NCBI GenBank assembly: GCA_023374025.1
Contig: SIJG01000045.1
Location: 393,008 to 457,007 of the forward strand
Source of the DNA: Heterodera schachtii
Taxonomy: Eukaryota; Nematoda; Chromadorea; Rhabditida; Heteroderidae
Direction of reading: 5' to 3'
DNA: 64,000 nt
The notes below the pieces were generated by a model, which was given only the letters and a program-made list of their open reading frames with translations, ran no database searches and was not told where the DNA came from. Shown here piece after piece: positions 32,971-43,792 of the stretch (the first letter of the stretch is position 1; every line of letters starts with the position of its first letter). Position numbers and translations under genes: made by a program.

Positions 32971-35332
32971 TTTTTCTAAATTATTTATCGCTATATAAAA
33001 CAGTTTTGGTCGATTTAACATTTTGCTCCATTTTTCGCACCCCAAGCCCAAACGAATGAAAAAATTGTAAATTTTTAAAACATATAACATATCTTTTGAT
33101 TTTTTTTAATCTTTTTGAGAAAACAAATCATATTATATTTTAAAATCAAAAACTGACTTGCAAAACATTTTATTATGGAAGATAGTGAATTTCATTTAAA
33201 AAGAAAAACTAAATTCTATTAATATGTTCAACAAACAAATGACTATTATTACGCAGTTCACTTTATTTTATCTTAAAGAAAAATTGCAACATGAAAAGTA
33301 ATTAATAGTTAAACATCAATTTTAAAAAGTTGATACAATAGTAATTTTTAAATAATAGAGTTTATTTTTTCAATAATAGACTTCTAATTGAAATTTCTCA
33401 TTGAATTAATAAATCGCCGTTTGCGTCGCCTTTTCCACTGCTGAAAATTCGAGAAATAAAAATGCAATTAATGAATAAAACCCTTGTAGCATAAAAAATA
33501 TTTTAAAAATAAAGATTAAAAATTATTTCATCTGACAGTAAAAAAAAATTAAATACCTTTTTAATTTTATTGCATATTATTTATTACCCATTTCTGGGTT
33601 TGTCAAAATATTATATATGCTAATATTTAAATTTATCATATTTTATTTATCAAAAATAGTCGACATTAAAAATATAGTCATTTAAATATTAGACCAAAAA
33701 CTATAAACCATATATAATTAATTAAAAAACAAAAATATTATAAATTTAATTGTTAAAATTTTTATTATTTAGAGAAAAATAAAATTTTTCAATTAATGTA
33801 ACAATTAATATTAAGGTAAAACATTTAAAAAAAAATTAAATTATGTAATTAAACTATCGATTTTCTTTTTTGTTTCCTTAGCAGATTATTTTTGTTAGTT
33901 TATTTTGTTTATAATCAATATTGGAATTCAAATTTAAACATTTGAAACACCTGATTTAATTTTCTAGTAAGTAAATTGCTTGATATTTAAATAAATTTTC
34001 AAAAAAATTTTTAAAATTGGAAGTCACTTTATTCTTTTGAATTTTATCGAAACCAATTATAAGTACATGGTATTTACTAATTGTATGTGGGATAAATCAA
34101 TATTTATTCCTTGACTGTTGACGGACTTAAGACAGTGTTTAATTGTTTTAAAATAACTATTGTTTTACAAAATTTTTGAAAATTGACCAAAAAACAAAAG
34201 GCCAGAGACGGACATCCGCTATAGTGGGAGGTATAATCCCGAACTTTTAATTAGTTGAACAGCATTTAACCCAAAATTGATTGCACAAATGATTTACCTA
34301 AATATAAAAAACGGTAATCGATAATTTATAAAAATGATCAAAAAATTGTTTTCTAAAAAAAAGAAATTAAATTTTAATGGTAAATGGCATAACTTAACAA
34401 TTTTAAAAATAAAAATGCAAAATTCCATGTGGACAAGGAGAAAAGTTACTTTATGTAACTCAATAAATAATAATTCATCGATTTATTTATAAGGGAAAAG
34501 CCAAGATTTCTATATTTCAAATCTAAACATTTGCTGCTTATTTGATTTACCTTTTCGTTTAAATTATACAATATTTAAAGCGAGAGTACCAATAAAGCAG
34601 AAAACAATAACACTAAACAAATATAAGTCAATTAGTTTTTCACAAAATATAGTAAAACAGCTAAACTTATTCAAATCTATTTAATTTATAAAATAATTTT
34701 TTTATTTAATGAATAATTTTTAAATAGCTGAAAAATAAAGACTGGTTATTTACAGAGTAAATAACATTATGAAATTAAAAACCTAAACTTTTAGACTTTT
34801 GTTTTTAATTTAATAAAACCAATTTTTTGAAAAAACAATTTTTAAAATTAATTTTGATGCAATAAAACTCTCTCTGTGAGATAGCAAATAGCTAGAACAC
34901 GATAAAATAAAATACGGAACTCAAGAGAAGAAATATTTTTGCTTAAAACAAAATGAACGAAGAAAATTTTAAAAAATAAAGTCGTAAATAAATTAGAACT
35001 AAAAAGAAAAAATTTGTTTTTTGTAAACTTTAATAAACTTAACTATATAAACCAGATCAAGTTTAAACTGAATCAAATTCTTCAATGAGCATCAAGGGAC
35101 AAGAAGTTGAATTATACCATGAATATTTATTTAATACAGCTAACCATAAAATGTTTACAAATTTATTTTAAGAACTGCTCATAAATACAAATAATATGAA
35201 CTTTAATAATAAATTATTTTAATTATTTCATAATAATAGCGCCATAATCACTGAGAATGACTATTATGATGCCAGAGCACCACAGCATTTTTGGTTTGTG
35301 AGAAACTTTGTGGGCGATGCATTCAGATAAAA
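32971..35332. other. A-rich stretch without recognised genes
   Basis: A short GC-richer patch at 34,198-34,245 (with GGACATCCGCTATAGTGGGA) was not identified. Otherwise there is no ORF or repeat to support. Confidence 0.45.
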
Positions 35333-35545
35333 CACAAAAAATAATGTGCTAACAATCAAATACAATACACGTAATTTAAAAGAAATTTAAGATCTAAAAT
35401 AAATTTTAAAAAATTTATTATTTTGAAAAATAGTGTAAAATCTCTTTTGAAATTCATATCCAAGAGGCTTAGCCTTTTGGCATATAAATTACTACTGTAA
35501 AATTAAATAATATTTTCCTTGAAATAAATTAATATTGAATTCGAA
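35333..35545 (+). repeat. Relic of the terminal part of the 10-kb inverted-repeat family
   Basis: Similar to the reverse complement of about 12,300-12,515: CAGATAAAACACA, GCTAACAATCAAATACAATA, then TTATTATTTTGAAAAA and CTTTTGGCATATAAATT. It includes sequence from outside the right arm at 12,440-12,515. This shows that the family extends further outward than the symmetrical arms. Confidence 0.65.
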
Positions 35546-36763
35546 ATAAAATTTTAATTAAATTAAAATATGGGTAAATTTTAAATCACCAAAAATTTAA
35601 AATAATCAAATATTTCTAAATTATAAAAGAAAGCATAGTTTAGTTATTATGTAAATAATTAATATAAAAGGAAAAACTCGTTGAAATCATTTGTTTGAAT
35701 ATTTGAAATAAAAATAAATCAAATTTAAAAACAAAAAATCAAAATACGATTTATTAATGATCTAATTAAAAGCAAATAAAATTATCTTAATAGAACTATA
35801 CAAAATAATAAGATAAAAATTTGAATACTTAATTAATGAGTTATTGAAGAACCATGTCTGAAAGTGGTCACCAAAATCGGCATTTTCCATAACCACTAAG
35901 TACAAAATTTTTTAGAAGTGACCGTGAAAGTCAAAATTTGAATATCTTGGTAAAACTGTCACTCTCAAATAGCAAAAATAGAAAAGAATTGAGGCCATAT
36001 TCTTGTTCTACTGGGATAAATTATACAGAAAAACTTCATTTTATTATTTCAGGTTTCGGTTTTAACATTAAAAATTGAGTAAAATTAGTTGGACATTTCC
36101 AATTTTGGCATAGACAGGAAAAAAGACAAAAAAAAATTTTACAAGAATAGAAAAGGTTTAATTACTAAGATTAAATTAAAGAATAAACGACAATGATACA
36201 ATAAAAATAAATTATTTGAATATATGAAAAAATAAGGGAGTTATGAATCATTGAAATAGAAAAATGAATTATTTATTTATTAATTATTAGAATATTACAA
36301 AATTGCAATGCAAAATTAAAAAAATGAAATACAATAATTAAATAATTATGAAATTATACGCATGAATAATAAAATATTTAAGTAAATTTATATGCAATAG
36401 GCAATAATTTTTGTTCGCCACAAAACATAATGCTAAATGCAATTGAGATGTTCAGATGGTATTTAATAAAAAAATGTAGAAAAATCTCTCATTTGACAAA
36501 CTGCAAAATATTATTAAACTAAAAACTTGAGACAGTTGAAAAAAAATTGAGCCAGTCTCGAGAAATAATAAATGATACAAATTAAATAAACAAAGTTCAG
36601 TGAAATGTAACTATTAAGTTAAAAACTAAAAAATTTAAATACTTATTTGTATTAATTTAAACAAAATGAAATATAAACAAACAATTAAGAAAAAGAAAAA
36701 TCAGTGATACAAGCATAAATTAATGATAATTTAACTTTAAAATCATAAATGCATGTCTAGGTA
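35546..36763. other. A-rich stretch without recognised genes
   Basis: Nothing recognisable beyond AT-rich low-complexity sequence. Confidence 0.45.
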
Positions 36764-37350
36764 TTCATAACTAGGGCTTCCATTTTTAGACACAAAAAAT
36801 CGCGAAATAGGCACCTAAAAAAGGCATAAAAAAATCGCAAAATAGGCATTAAATAGGAACAAAAATCCCCGAATAGGCAAAAAAAAATTTTTATTGAAGC
36901 TCTTTAGGTAGCAAATCACGTAAAAACTTAATCAAAAAAGTTAATTTGGATTTAAATTGTTTTAAAGTTTTGTCGAATAAAGACATTATTAAAAAAAATA
37001 ATTGAATTTTGGGGATCATTTTTTATGAAAAATTTTTTCAATTCTTAAAGGTGTATTTTCTGAAATTTTTTCGGGTCGATTCTTAGGGGTGTATTTTCCA
37101 TTTTTATTGCATTTTTGGTAAGGATTTTTAACAAAATCCTGAAAAAGGCGCCCAAAATGGCGAAATAGGCACAAAAATAGGCATTTAGGCATTAAGCACA
37201 AAAGTTCCAAAATAGGCAAAGTTAGGCATTATAAAAGTCATCGTTGACACCCCAAACCAAGCGGAAAATGCTTTTTTCGTTCTTATCTATGCGTAAAAAG
37301 TGCGCAAAAATTTTAGGCATTCGCCTAAAAATGTAAGCCCTATTCATAAC
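36764..37350. mobile_element. hAT-like MITE, 571 bp, with 8-bp target duplication TTCATAAC
   Basis: The element spans 36,772-37,342, starts TAGGGCTTCCATTTTTAG and ends with the complement of TAGGGCTTACATTTTTAG. TTCATAAC flanks it at 36,764-36,771 and 37,343-37,350. A TAGGG start and 8-bp duplication are typical of hAT elements. About ten copies of a motif close to AAATAGGCA lie in both subterminal regions in the same orientation; hAT transposases are known to use repeated subterminal sites. The interior has no transposase. A 67-codon minus frame is incidental. Confidence 0.8.
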
Positions 37351-37564
37351 ATTGTTTATTGTCAATAAGAAAAAGAGTCCACAAAAGGGAAAAATCCGCT
37401 TACATTAAGGACAAAACATTAATTAAAAATGTCTCAAGAAAGCGCAAAACAATTAAAACGAGATCACCACCAAAATAAAATATAATATGAAATCAATACA
37501 AATAAATAAATAGTGATCAAATCACTTTTAGTTTTAATGAATTAAAAATTCGACTTTAATTTTT
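37351..37564. other. AT-rich spacer
   Basis: No feature recognised. It lies between the hAT-like MITE and the 3' side of the LINE. Confidence 0.4.
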
Positions 37565-40250
37565 CCAGTCTATTTTACAGAAATAGAGTTGGTTTTAATT
37601 TTATTTTTAAATTTATTTCATGACTTTATTTCAATAAGCTTTTTATCGAGTTGGTTCCAAATTTTTAGTTACCCGCCCTGCAAAAGGCATAAATTTTTTG
37701 CCTAATTTATATTTCGAGTTAAGTCTATAAAATGAATGTTAAAGCGTTTAGAAGGTTTAAATATTTCAAAGGGATTCAGATCTGTGCATTTGAAAAGACT
37801 CTTGGTGAAATATTTTTGACATTTTTTATTTTTTTAAATATTTTTTTGAATATAAGGATTCCAAACCTCAGGAGCATATTCCAATAACGGTCTAACATAA
37901 GTTTTGTACAAAATAATCCAAATCCTAGAAGACTTTGACTTAATAATCCGAAATAAAAACGCATCCACAACATTTATTATATTTCCATCAATTTTATATA
38001 TTTCTTTGGGGTTTTTATTCCCCAAGTGAATTACAAAAGTTTTTTGAATTGAGATTCTGATTTGCCATTTAGTTGCCCATTCGGATAAATTATGCAATGC
38101 TTTATGCATAATTTCTGTGTCGGTTCTTGCTTTATAACAAATATACAATTTAACATCATCATCATATAATTTAATTCTTACTCCTGATGGCAAAGCATCA
38201 GGAAGATCGTTAATATAAATCAAAAATAATAAAGGTCCAAAAGGACAGAGCCCTGGGTGACGCCAGAGCCAACTTTTTTACTGGTGGATAAATCATCCCC
38301 AATTTTAACACGAAAAGTCCTATTACTCAAAAAGTCCTTTATCCACATCAAAAGTTTGCCCCTTATACCTATTTTTTCCAATTTGTATAAAAGTAATTCA
38401 TGGGGCACTGAATCAAATGCTTTTTGAAAATCAATATAAATACAATCAACTTTTTTCCATTTATAATTGCATCATACCAATCTTCCACAACTGTTATTAA
38501 TTGACTCGTTGTAGACCTATTTCTAACAAAACCAAATTGAAATTCCGAAATTTTTCTGTTTTTTAATAGAAAATTGTAAATATTTTTGCTTAAAATTCTT
38601 TCCATCACCCTGCAAGTGAGCAGGTTAATGAAATTGCCCTATGTTTTCGGGATTATTTTTGTCACCCTTTTTAAAAAGCGGAAAAACAATTGATTCCTTC
38701 CAGATGTCTGGAAGTGAACCAATGTCTAATGAGATCCTAAACAAGTCAGTAATAACAGTTGACAGAGACAAATGGCAAATTTTTAAAATTTTATAGCTAA
38801 TATTATCTTGAGAAGTGCCATTTTTATTCGGAAGTTTTTTCAAAATATTTTGGGTCTCGATAATGTTAAAATTTATATCCGATATAAAGCATTGATCAAT
38901 TTCTATAATATTACCCAAGCATGAACTGCTTGGGTCTGTTTCACTATTATTAAATGAATTGGCAAATAAGTTGGCAAATATTTCACATTTCTCAGCACTG
39001 TTATGATAGCATTTATCTTCATAAATCAGATTAGGTATTTCAAAGGGATTGACATTAAATTTTTGTATATATTTATAAATAGAATTCCTTCCCTTTGAAA
39101 TAGCCTTTTTTTCAATTTGGCTATGGTATTTATTTGTTTGTATTTTTATGTGTAAAGAAATGCTATCATATAGTGCTTTTTTGGATGGGTCAGTTTTAGT
39201 TTGCCTAAATAATTTTGCCTTCTCTTTGATGGATGCTAATAAATGTGCGGGTATTTAGGAGTTAAATCTTTCTTGGTCAAACGCTTTATTGGAATACACT
39301 CATTTAAAATGTTTAATAATATACTGTTAAAGGCTGAATATTTTTGATTTATGCTAAAGCATTTATATGACAAGGCATTTAGCCTTGATGCTATGACTAT
39401 ATTAAAATGTAACACATTCGATGGGCAAAACCAACGAAAGTTTGCGATCTTTGTTTTCGGTTTTGTTTTAGGAGTAATTAATGTGAAAATTTGTGTTAAA
39501 TGATCCGATGAAAATATGCCACCTTTAACAGTACAATCAGTAATAATTTTTTCATTGGCAGATAAAATCAAACCTAGCCAGGTATTAATCCGTGTTGGCT
39601 CATTCGTGGCCAAAGCGTAAGAAAATCTATTGAAAAAGTCACAAAATATTTCACCATATTTACTCATTGAGTAGGGATGCCCATTTTTCCATACCAAACC
39701 TTATTCGTTAAATTAAAATCCCTAAAGTCAGTGCATTTTCATTAAAAAATTTTTGCAAAAATTTAAACAAATTTTCTGTTTGTTTGAGTGTTGTTTTGGG
39801 TGGTCTATACATCAAAACAAATCTGATGCACTGTAAATTTTGAAGTTGAATAACTAAGATTTCAGAATTAAATTTTGAATCCGAAAATTTAGTAAAAAAT
39901 CCAATTTCTTTTCTGATTAGAATACCACAACCGCCCCCACAAGTTTTTGATTTCCTTGATGAAAAAATATAATTATAATTATCTTTTATCCAAGGGCAAA
40001 AATTGATTTCTTCCCCGTCTTTGGTCCAAGTCTCAGTGATTAAAAGAATGTCAATTTTTTCTGTTTCTAAAATAAGTGCTATTTCATCGATTTTATTCAT
40101 TATTGACCTTATGTTTACTAGACAGCATTTAACATTCCCTTTATTTTTTATTAAAAAATTTGGATGATTAATTTTTTGGTAAAAATTTTTTACTGACCGG
40201 AAAATTTTTTGTACTTTTGGGTAATAATTATAGGTAATTTGCAGTGATTT
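37565..40250 (-). pseudogene. LINE ORF2: APE endonuclease and reverse transcriptase, degenerate
   Basis: Near the start it reads VNIRSIMNKIDEI, then LLITETWTKDGEEI and the late endonuclease SDH (39,5xx), typical of APE-type endonucleases. The polymerase follows in pieces: DIWKESIVFPLFKKGDK (about 38,660-38,700), ISEFQFGFVRNRSTTSQL (about 38,500), HELLLYKLEKIGIRG and SGVTQGSVL (about 38,260-38,405). Next comes IYINDLPDAL with the catalytic box reading LYDDDVKLY in place of the usual YADD (about 38,150-38,220). The last pieces are TYVRPLLEYAPEVWNPY (about 37,850-37,900) and a C-terminal KIWNQLDKK (about 37,660). Several frameshifts and stops separate the pieces, so no active protein is possible. 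The clade call to CR1-like is from motif style and is moderate in certainty. Confidence 0.8.
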
Positions 40251-40261
40251 GGTTGGACAAT

Positions 40262-40894
40262 TTAAAAATTTTTTCGAATATGGTCAATGTCCTGTCTCAG
40301 CACGACCTGATTGGCATATATCACCCAATCACCGTTGTCCGACTGTCTTTTCTTCGCGCATTCTTCGATCATTTTCCGCCTCTCCGACAGCTGCTTCTTG
40401 GTCATGCTTTCGCGGACGCGGACATTGTGGAGACCATTCAAGGCTTGCACCTTTCCGCGCATACGGATGACGTGCCGCGCTGCGTGTTTGCTGGGGAATT
40501 CCATTTTGAGCGGGCGCGGTCGTCCATCCATTCGCTTGCCGACACGGAAGACAATTGGTGCCTGGTCGACGTCCGTGGCATTCAAAATTTGGTCCACAAT
40601 GGCTCGGTCCTCCTGGGCTCGCTCCGTCGCTTTGTCCGATTTGCATTCGGGCACATTTGTCACAACGACGGTTCTCAGTCGTCGTTCCTCTTCGACCGCG
40701 TCGACTGCCGCAGCCTGTGAATGAATTAGGACGGAGGCGGTGCTTTAAAGGGAGTGAAGCTGCTTAATAAGCAACTTGGCGTAGTCGGGAATGGAGTTGT
40801 CTGAGTCGATTTCTTGGGGGATTTGTAGTTGGTCAAGGTCGGACAGAAATTTTTTGGGGGCAGTGTTGTCAGAAGGAGGAGAAAAATTCGCCAT
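40262..40894 (-). pseudogene. LINE ORF1, interrupted
   Basis: An ATG at 40,894 (MANFSPPSDN) opens a frame that ends at a TAA near 40,745. The same frame resumes as VDAVEEERRLRTVVVTNVPE and runs to a stop near 40,262. The second part contains RVGKRMDGRPRPLKMEF, SMTKKQLSERRK and NGDWVIYANQVV. This is the pattern of the C-terminal region of ORF1 proteins found upstream of invertebrate CR1-like ORF2. The composition is markedly GC-richer than the rest. One nonsense or short indel near 40,745 separates the halves. Confidence 0.7.
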
Positions 40895-40919
40895 TCTCTT
40901 TGCCAGCGATTAGGAGAGG

Positions 40920-41002
40920 AGATGACAATTTTGAAGGAATGACAATTTTGAAGGAATGACAATTTTTAAGGAATGACAATTTTGAAGGAATGACAATTTT
41001 AT
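40920..41002. repeat. 17-bp tandem repeat, about 5 copies
   Basis: Units of GAATGACAATTTTGAAG, one with TTAAG. It directly abuts the 5' side of the LINE, so it is either part of the LINE's 5' untranslated region or a pre-existing array at its insertion point. Confidence 0.75.
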
Positions 41003-41257
41003 TTGTAATTTTTAATGCGATTTGTTAACAGATTTTGTCTAAAAAATGACAAAATTTTATAATTTTGAGCAAATTTTGCAAGAAAATTAAGGTTTTTTAG
41101 GGTCTGGCGGTGCTGATAGGCGCCGCTGGGAAATTTTTGAAAATTTCAGTTCAATTTATTAACAGCAATTGTACAAAAATTACTAATTTTTTGAAAAAAA
41201 ATTAAAAAAAATTTCCGTAAATTTCCGACTTTAAAAATTTCGGAAATCGGAAGTCGT
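41003..41257 (+). repeat. Repeat copy 3 with GC-rich GATA-loop hairpin
   Basis: TTTTTAATGCGATTTGTTAA begins near 41,010, as at 4.92 kb. The GC core at 41,104-41,129 (CTGGCGGTGCT, GATA, GGCGCCGCTGG) keeps the stem with G-T pairs. A later part has TTTCGGAAATCGGAAGTCG, resembling the CCGGAATTCCGG-rich part at 15.87 kb. The LTR at 41,258 starts at its right edge. Confidence 0.65.
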
Positions 41258-41497
41258 GTTGTGTTATTGCCATTTCACATTTTCTTGGCATTATGTTCAA
41301 TTGACACGTCATCAGTTTCATCGCCCATAAATACCGCTCTCTTCCCTCCTTCCTCGCTTCGGACTTCATTCATTCTCATTATCATTTGCATTTCACCCCC
41401 ACACAATTTGTCTCTCTCTCTCTTCACCTCTGACTTATTTATTTATTATTTATTTGTTATTGATTGTATTTGTTGTTGTTGAATAAACGACACAACA
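41258..41497 (+). repeat. 5' LTR of the truncated element
   Basis: 240 bp with TGTTGTGT and ACACAACA inverted termini. A pyrimidine-rich middle (CTCTCTCTCTCTTC) and GAATAAACGA near the end are typical LTR composition. No second copy exists in the window. Confidence 0.75.
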
Positions 41498-41500
41498 AAT

Positions 41501-41518
41501 TGGCGCAGTCAGCATAGG
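41501..41518 (+). promoter_or_regulatory. tRNA primer-binding site
   Basis: TGGCGCAGTCAGCATAGG, three bases after the LTR. The TGG start pairs with a tRNA CCA end. The primer tRNA was not determined. Confidence 0.65.
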
Positions 41519-41910
41519 CTTTTATTTTCAAATATAATTCATTTGACAGTTTAATTCCAAACTCAAATTTTAATCAATTCATTTGTGTCCACCTTTGCCC
41601 GTAACACATTCTTACTGATCGATAAGTCGATAAGTAGACCGCTTTCGTCAACAGTAAGGAAAAGACTTTATTGGCTTCACAAGCTGATAAGTAGGCCTCT
41701 GTGAACACCCATTAAAGGAAAGACGGATTTGGGAACACGCAAGTCAAAGTGACCGCTGCGTGCAGTTCAAATTCGCAATTTCCACTCGCCAAGGACACTT
41801 AATATCAATCAACAACGCCGAATTTTACTGCCAATAAAAATTCAAAACAAAATTATCACTGACGGCCAAATTTTGTTCACTTTCTCTATTCACTGTCATT
41901 CCTATCAATC
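41519..41910 (+). other. Leader of the truncated LTR element
   Basis: Non-coding sequence between the primer site and the gag ATG. It contains GATCGATAAGTCGATAAGTA and related short direct repeats near 41,620-41,690. Confidence 0.5.
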
Positions 41911-43249
41911 ATGTCAATCACTTCGGAGCAACTGAAAGCTATTTTGGCTGATCAAAAGTCACAGTTTATGAAATTGTTGCAAAATATTCAACTCGGCAAC
42001 GCACCACCGCAACAAAATCCGTCACAGTCCAATGACATGGACTTGTTTTGTAAACTAAGTGCCCAAATTTCAGAATTTGTTTACAGCCCCGACGACAACC
42101 GCACTTTTGAGGAATGGTATGAACGGTTCGGCCCATTTGTGGAACAGGAGGGTAAGCCGATGTCAGAGCAGAGCAAAGTCCGACTCATTGTAAGTAAATT
42201 GGGGACGGACGAGTACAAGCATTACACTGAGAGCATTCAACCACAAACACCAGATAAAGTTGGTTTGTTGGACACCATTTCGAAATTACGCACAATTTTC
42301 CCCGAAACTAAGTCAATTTTCATTAAAAAGTATGAGTGTTTTCAACTCACGTGCGAAGTCAACAAAGACGTCCTCGCGTTCGGGCTCAACCGTCAACGCA
42401 ATGGCAGAAAAAGCGAAATTGGACCTCACAAAGGACCAAATCAAAAGTTTAATTTTCATCACTGGTTTAGGCAAACAAAATGCAGAGTTGCGCTATCGCT
42501 GTATCAAACTGTTGGACGGCAACGCAAATTATGAGCAACTTTTGGCGGATTGCAAAGAAGTCATCGCTTTACGACAAAGCTCAGCGGCACTCAGCGGACG
42601 ACACGATTTTAATTCAATTCAAATTCGTCCCTCAAAGATTCAGGATCACCCAAAGAATAAGTCGCCAACTCGCACATGTTCATTGTCACAGCCCTGCCAG
42701 CACAACACGCACACAGCCAATCAAAGTGCAGTCAAACATTCATCAAAATCAATGCCACCCGAGCCATGTCATCGTTGCGGAGGAGACCATTGGAATTCAG
42801 ATTGCTCGTACCCGAAAACGGTCAAATGTCACAACTGTGGTAGACAAGGGCATATTTCTGCAATTTGTCGGGAACAGGGCAAACAACAAAATTTTTTTGA
42901 AAAACAGACAAACATAGTCGAATGTCTCAACATCACTCCGGCAGAATTTGAGAAGGAATCAAACATCATTGTGCCCGTCAAATGTCCAACATGCACAAGA
43001 GGAAGCATCGCACACAAATCCAAAGTTCAGTATCACAGGAAACACGGAGCAAACCGGGTTGTAACGGCAGCAAATGGCACTGATCATGAGTGGTCAACCG
43101 ACGAAGTGATCAGACCGCTTCAGCCTAATGTTCCGGCACCAGTTCATTCACCAGTCCGATCACCACAGGGACCAAAGCAAAACACACCATCACCCGATCA
43201 CCAAATGCAACCACAAGAACGGACTGATCAGATGGACTGTTGTGTCTGA
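41911..43249 (+). pseudogene. Gag, frameshifted and truncated
   Basis: It starts MSITSEQLKAIL at 41,911. The capsid part (EEWYERFGPF, KKYECFQLTC) runs to about 42,384, where a GGG run (42,382-42,384) moves the reading frame by one base. The downstream frame continues with capsid-like sequence (KAKLDLTKDQIKSLIF) and two zinc knuckles: CHRCGGDHWNSDC (CX2CX3HX4C, from 42,767) and CHNCGRQGHISAIC (CX2CX4HX4C, to 42,868). It ends at a TGA inside the 54-bp palindrome, where protease should follow. Either the frame break is a real mutation or a homopolymer error. The GC-rich coding sequence contrasts with the AT-rich host. Confidence 0.75.
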
Positions 43250-43291
43250 GCGTATACCACTTGGCCAAGTGGTATACGCTCAGACACAACA
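43238..43291. repeat. Perfect 54-bp palindrome
   Basis: The left 27 bases start TGTTGTGTCTGAGCGTATAC and the right 27 are their exact reverse complement, ending ACACAACA. The outer nine bases match the LTR's own terminal TGTTGTGTC when the LTR end is reversed. It joins the truncated gag to a tRNA-like sequence. Confidence 0.9.
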
Positions 43292-43330
43292 AAAAGGTAA
43301 CTCCAAGTTCGATCCCTCCTGGCGGTGAAT
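43255..43330 (+). ncRNA. tRNA-like sequence, probably a SINE head
   Basis: TGGCCAAGTGG (43,262-43,272) fits a polymerase III A box and GTTCGATCC (43,307-43,315) a B box. They are 45 bp apart as in a tRNA. Ends ACCACT and GGCGGT could form most of an acceptor stem, but no anticodon stem forms, so it is not a working tRNA. A tRNA-derived SINE is the best guess; the body after 43,330 is not recognised. Confidence 0.4.
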
Positions 43331-43453
43331 TAATATTTAAAACTCCACGACGCCACGGCGAGTGCCGATAAAGCACCAGTAGTGTGTGTGTAAAGGGGAG
43401 GAAGTAGGTGCGGAAGTGTTTGGCACTGAAAAGTCGAGCCAATATCTCCAGTA
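43331..43453 (+). other. Unrecognised GC-balanced sequence
   Basis: Possibly SINE body or leader of the next gag fragment. It contains GTAGTGTGTGTGTAAAGGGG, a weak polypurine-like stretch. Confidence 0.3.
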
Positions 43454-43792
43454 GTGAGTGCGGCATATTTTGGTTATCGTTTGTCACCACCGGATTATAT
43501 TCGTTTTGAACAACAAATCCTTCCAGGAAAAGCGTCAGATTTGACTTTCCAGGAATGCATCGGCAAACTGAAAACTTTGTTTTCAGACACAAAATCCATT
43601 TTTGTGCGCCGTTTTGAGTGCTTTCAGCTGGCATGTGCGCCGACTCAAATGTGCTGGACTTCGGTGCGATTGTCAACGCCCGTTGCGAGCGAGCCGAAAT
43701 GACGCTGTCGAAAGAAGAAGTCAAGTGCATGATCTTCATGTCAGGTTTGACAGACGCACATAAGGACTTGAGGCAGGAGTGCCTCCGGCAGT
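43454..43792 (+). pseudogene. Second gag fragment, cut by the assembly gap
   Basis: The frame from 43,454 (YIRFEQQILPGKASD, SDTKSIFVRRFECFQLAC) matches the capsid region of the gag at 41.9 kb. It shifts frame near 43,640-43,655 to continue as NVLDFGAIVNARCERAEM and DAHKDLRQECL until the N gap. It has no ATG or upstream half, so it begins mid-gag. It is a diverged copy and not a duplicate of the first element. It may be part of the same damaged region or an assembly join. Confidence 0.7.

Larger units (their letters stand above)
37565..40894 (-). mobile_element. Decayed CR1-like LINE
   Basis: A 3.3-kb non-LTR retrotransposon on the minus strand with ORF1 (40,262-40,894) followed by ORF2 (endonuclease and reverse transcriptase, about 40,250 down to 37,565). 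Both are broken by stops and frameshifts. The order and spacing of conserved blocks are those of a nearly full-length CR1/Jockey-group element. No poly-A tail or target duplication could be assigned. Confidence 0.8.
41258..43249 (+). mobile_element. Truncated Ty3-like LTR element
   Basis: 5' LTR, primer site and gag are present. There is no protease, polymerase, integrase or 3' LTR; the sequence passes into a perfect palindrome at 43,238 and then unrelated or rearranged material. Gag has the same zinc-knuckle spacing as the complete element at 24.7-27.4 kb and similar capsid segments (KKYECF against DRYECL), so the two are related lineages. Confidence 0.75.

Noticed and set aside
36772..37342. 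Regular AAATAGGCA repeats considered as a CRISPR-like array
   Set aside because: Spacing is irregular, units are short and the sequence lies inside a hAT-like MITE in an animal genome.
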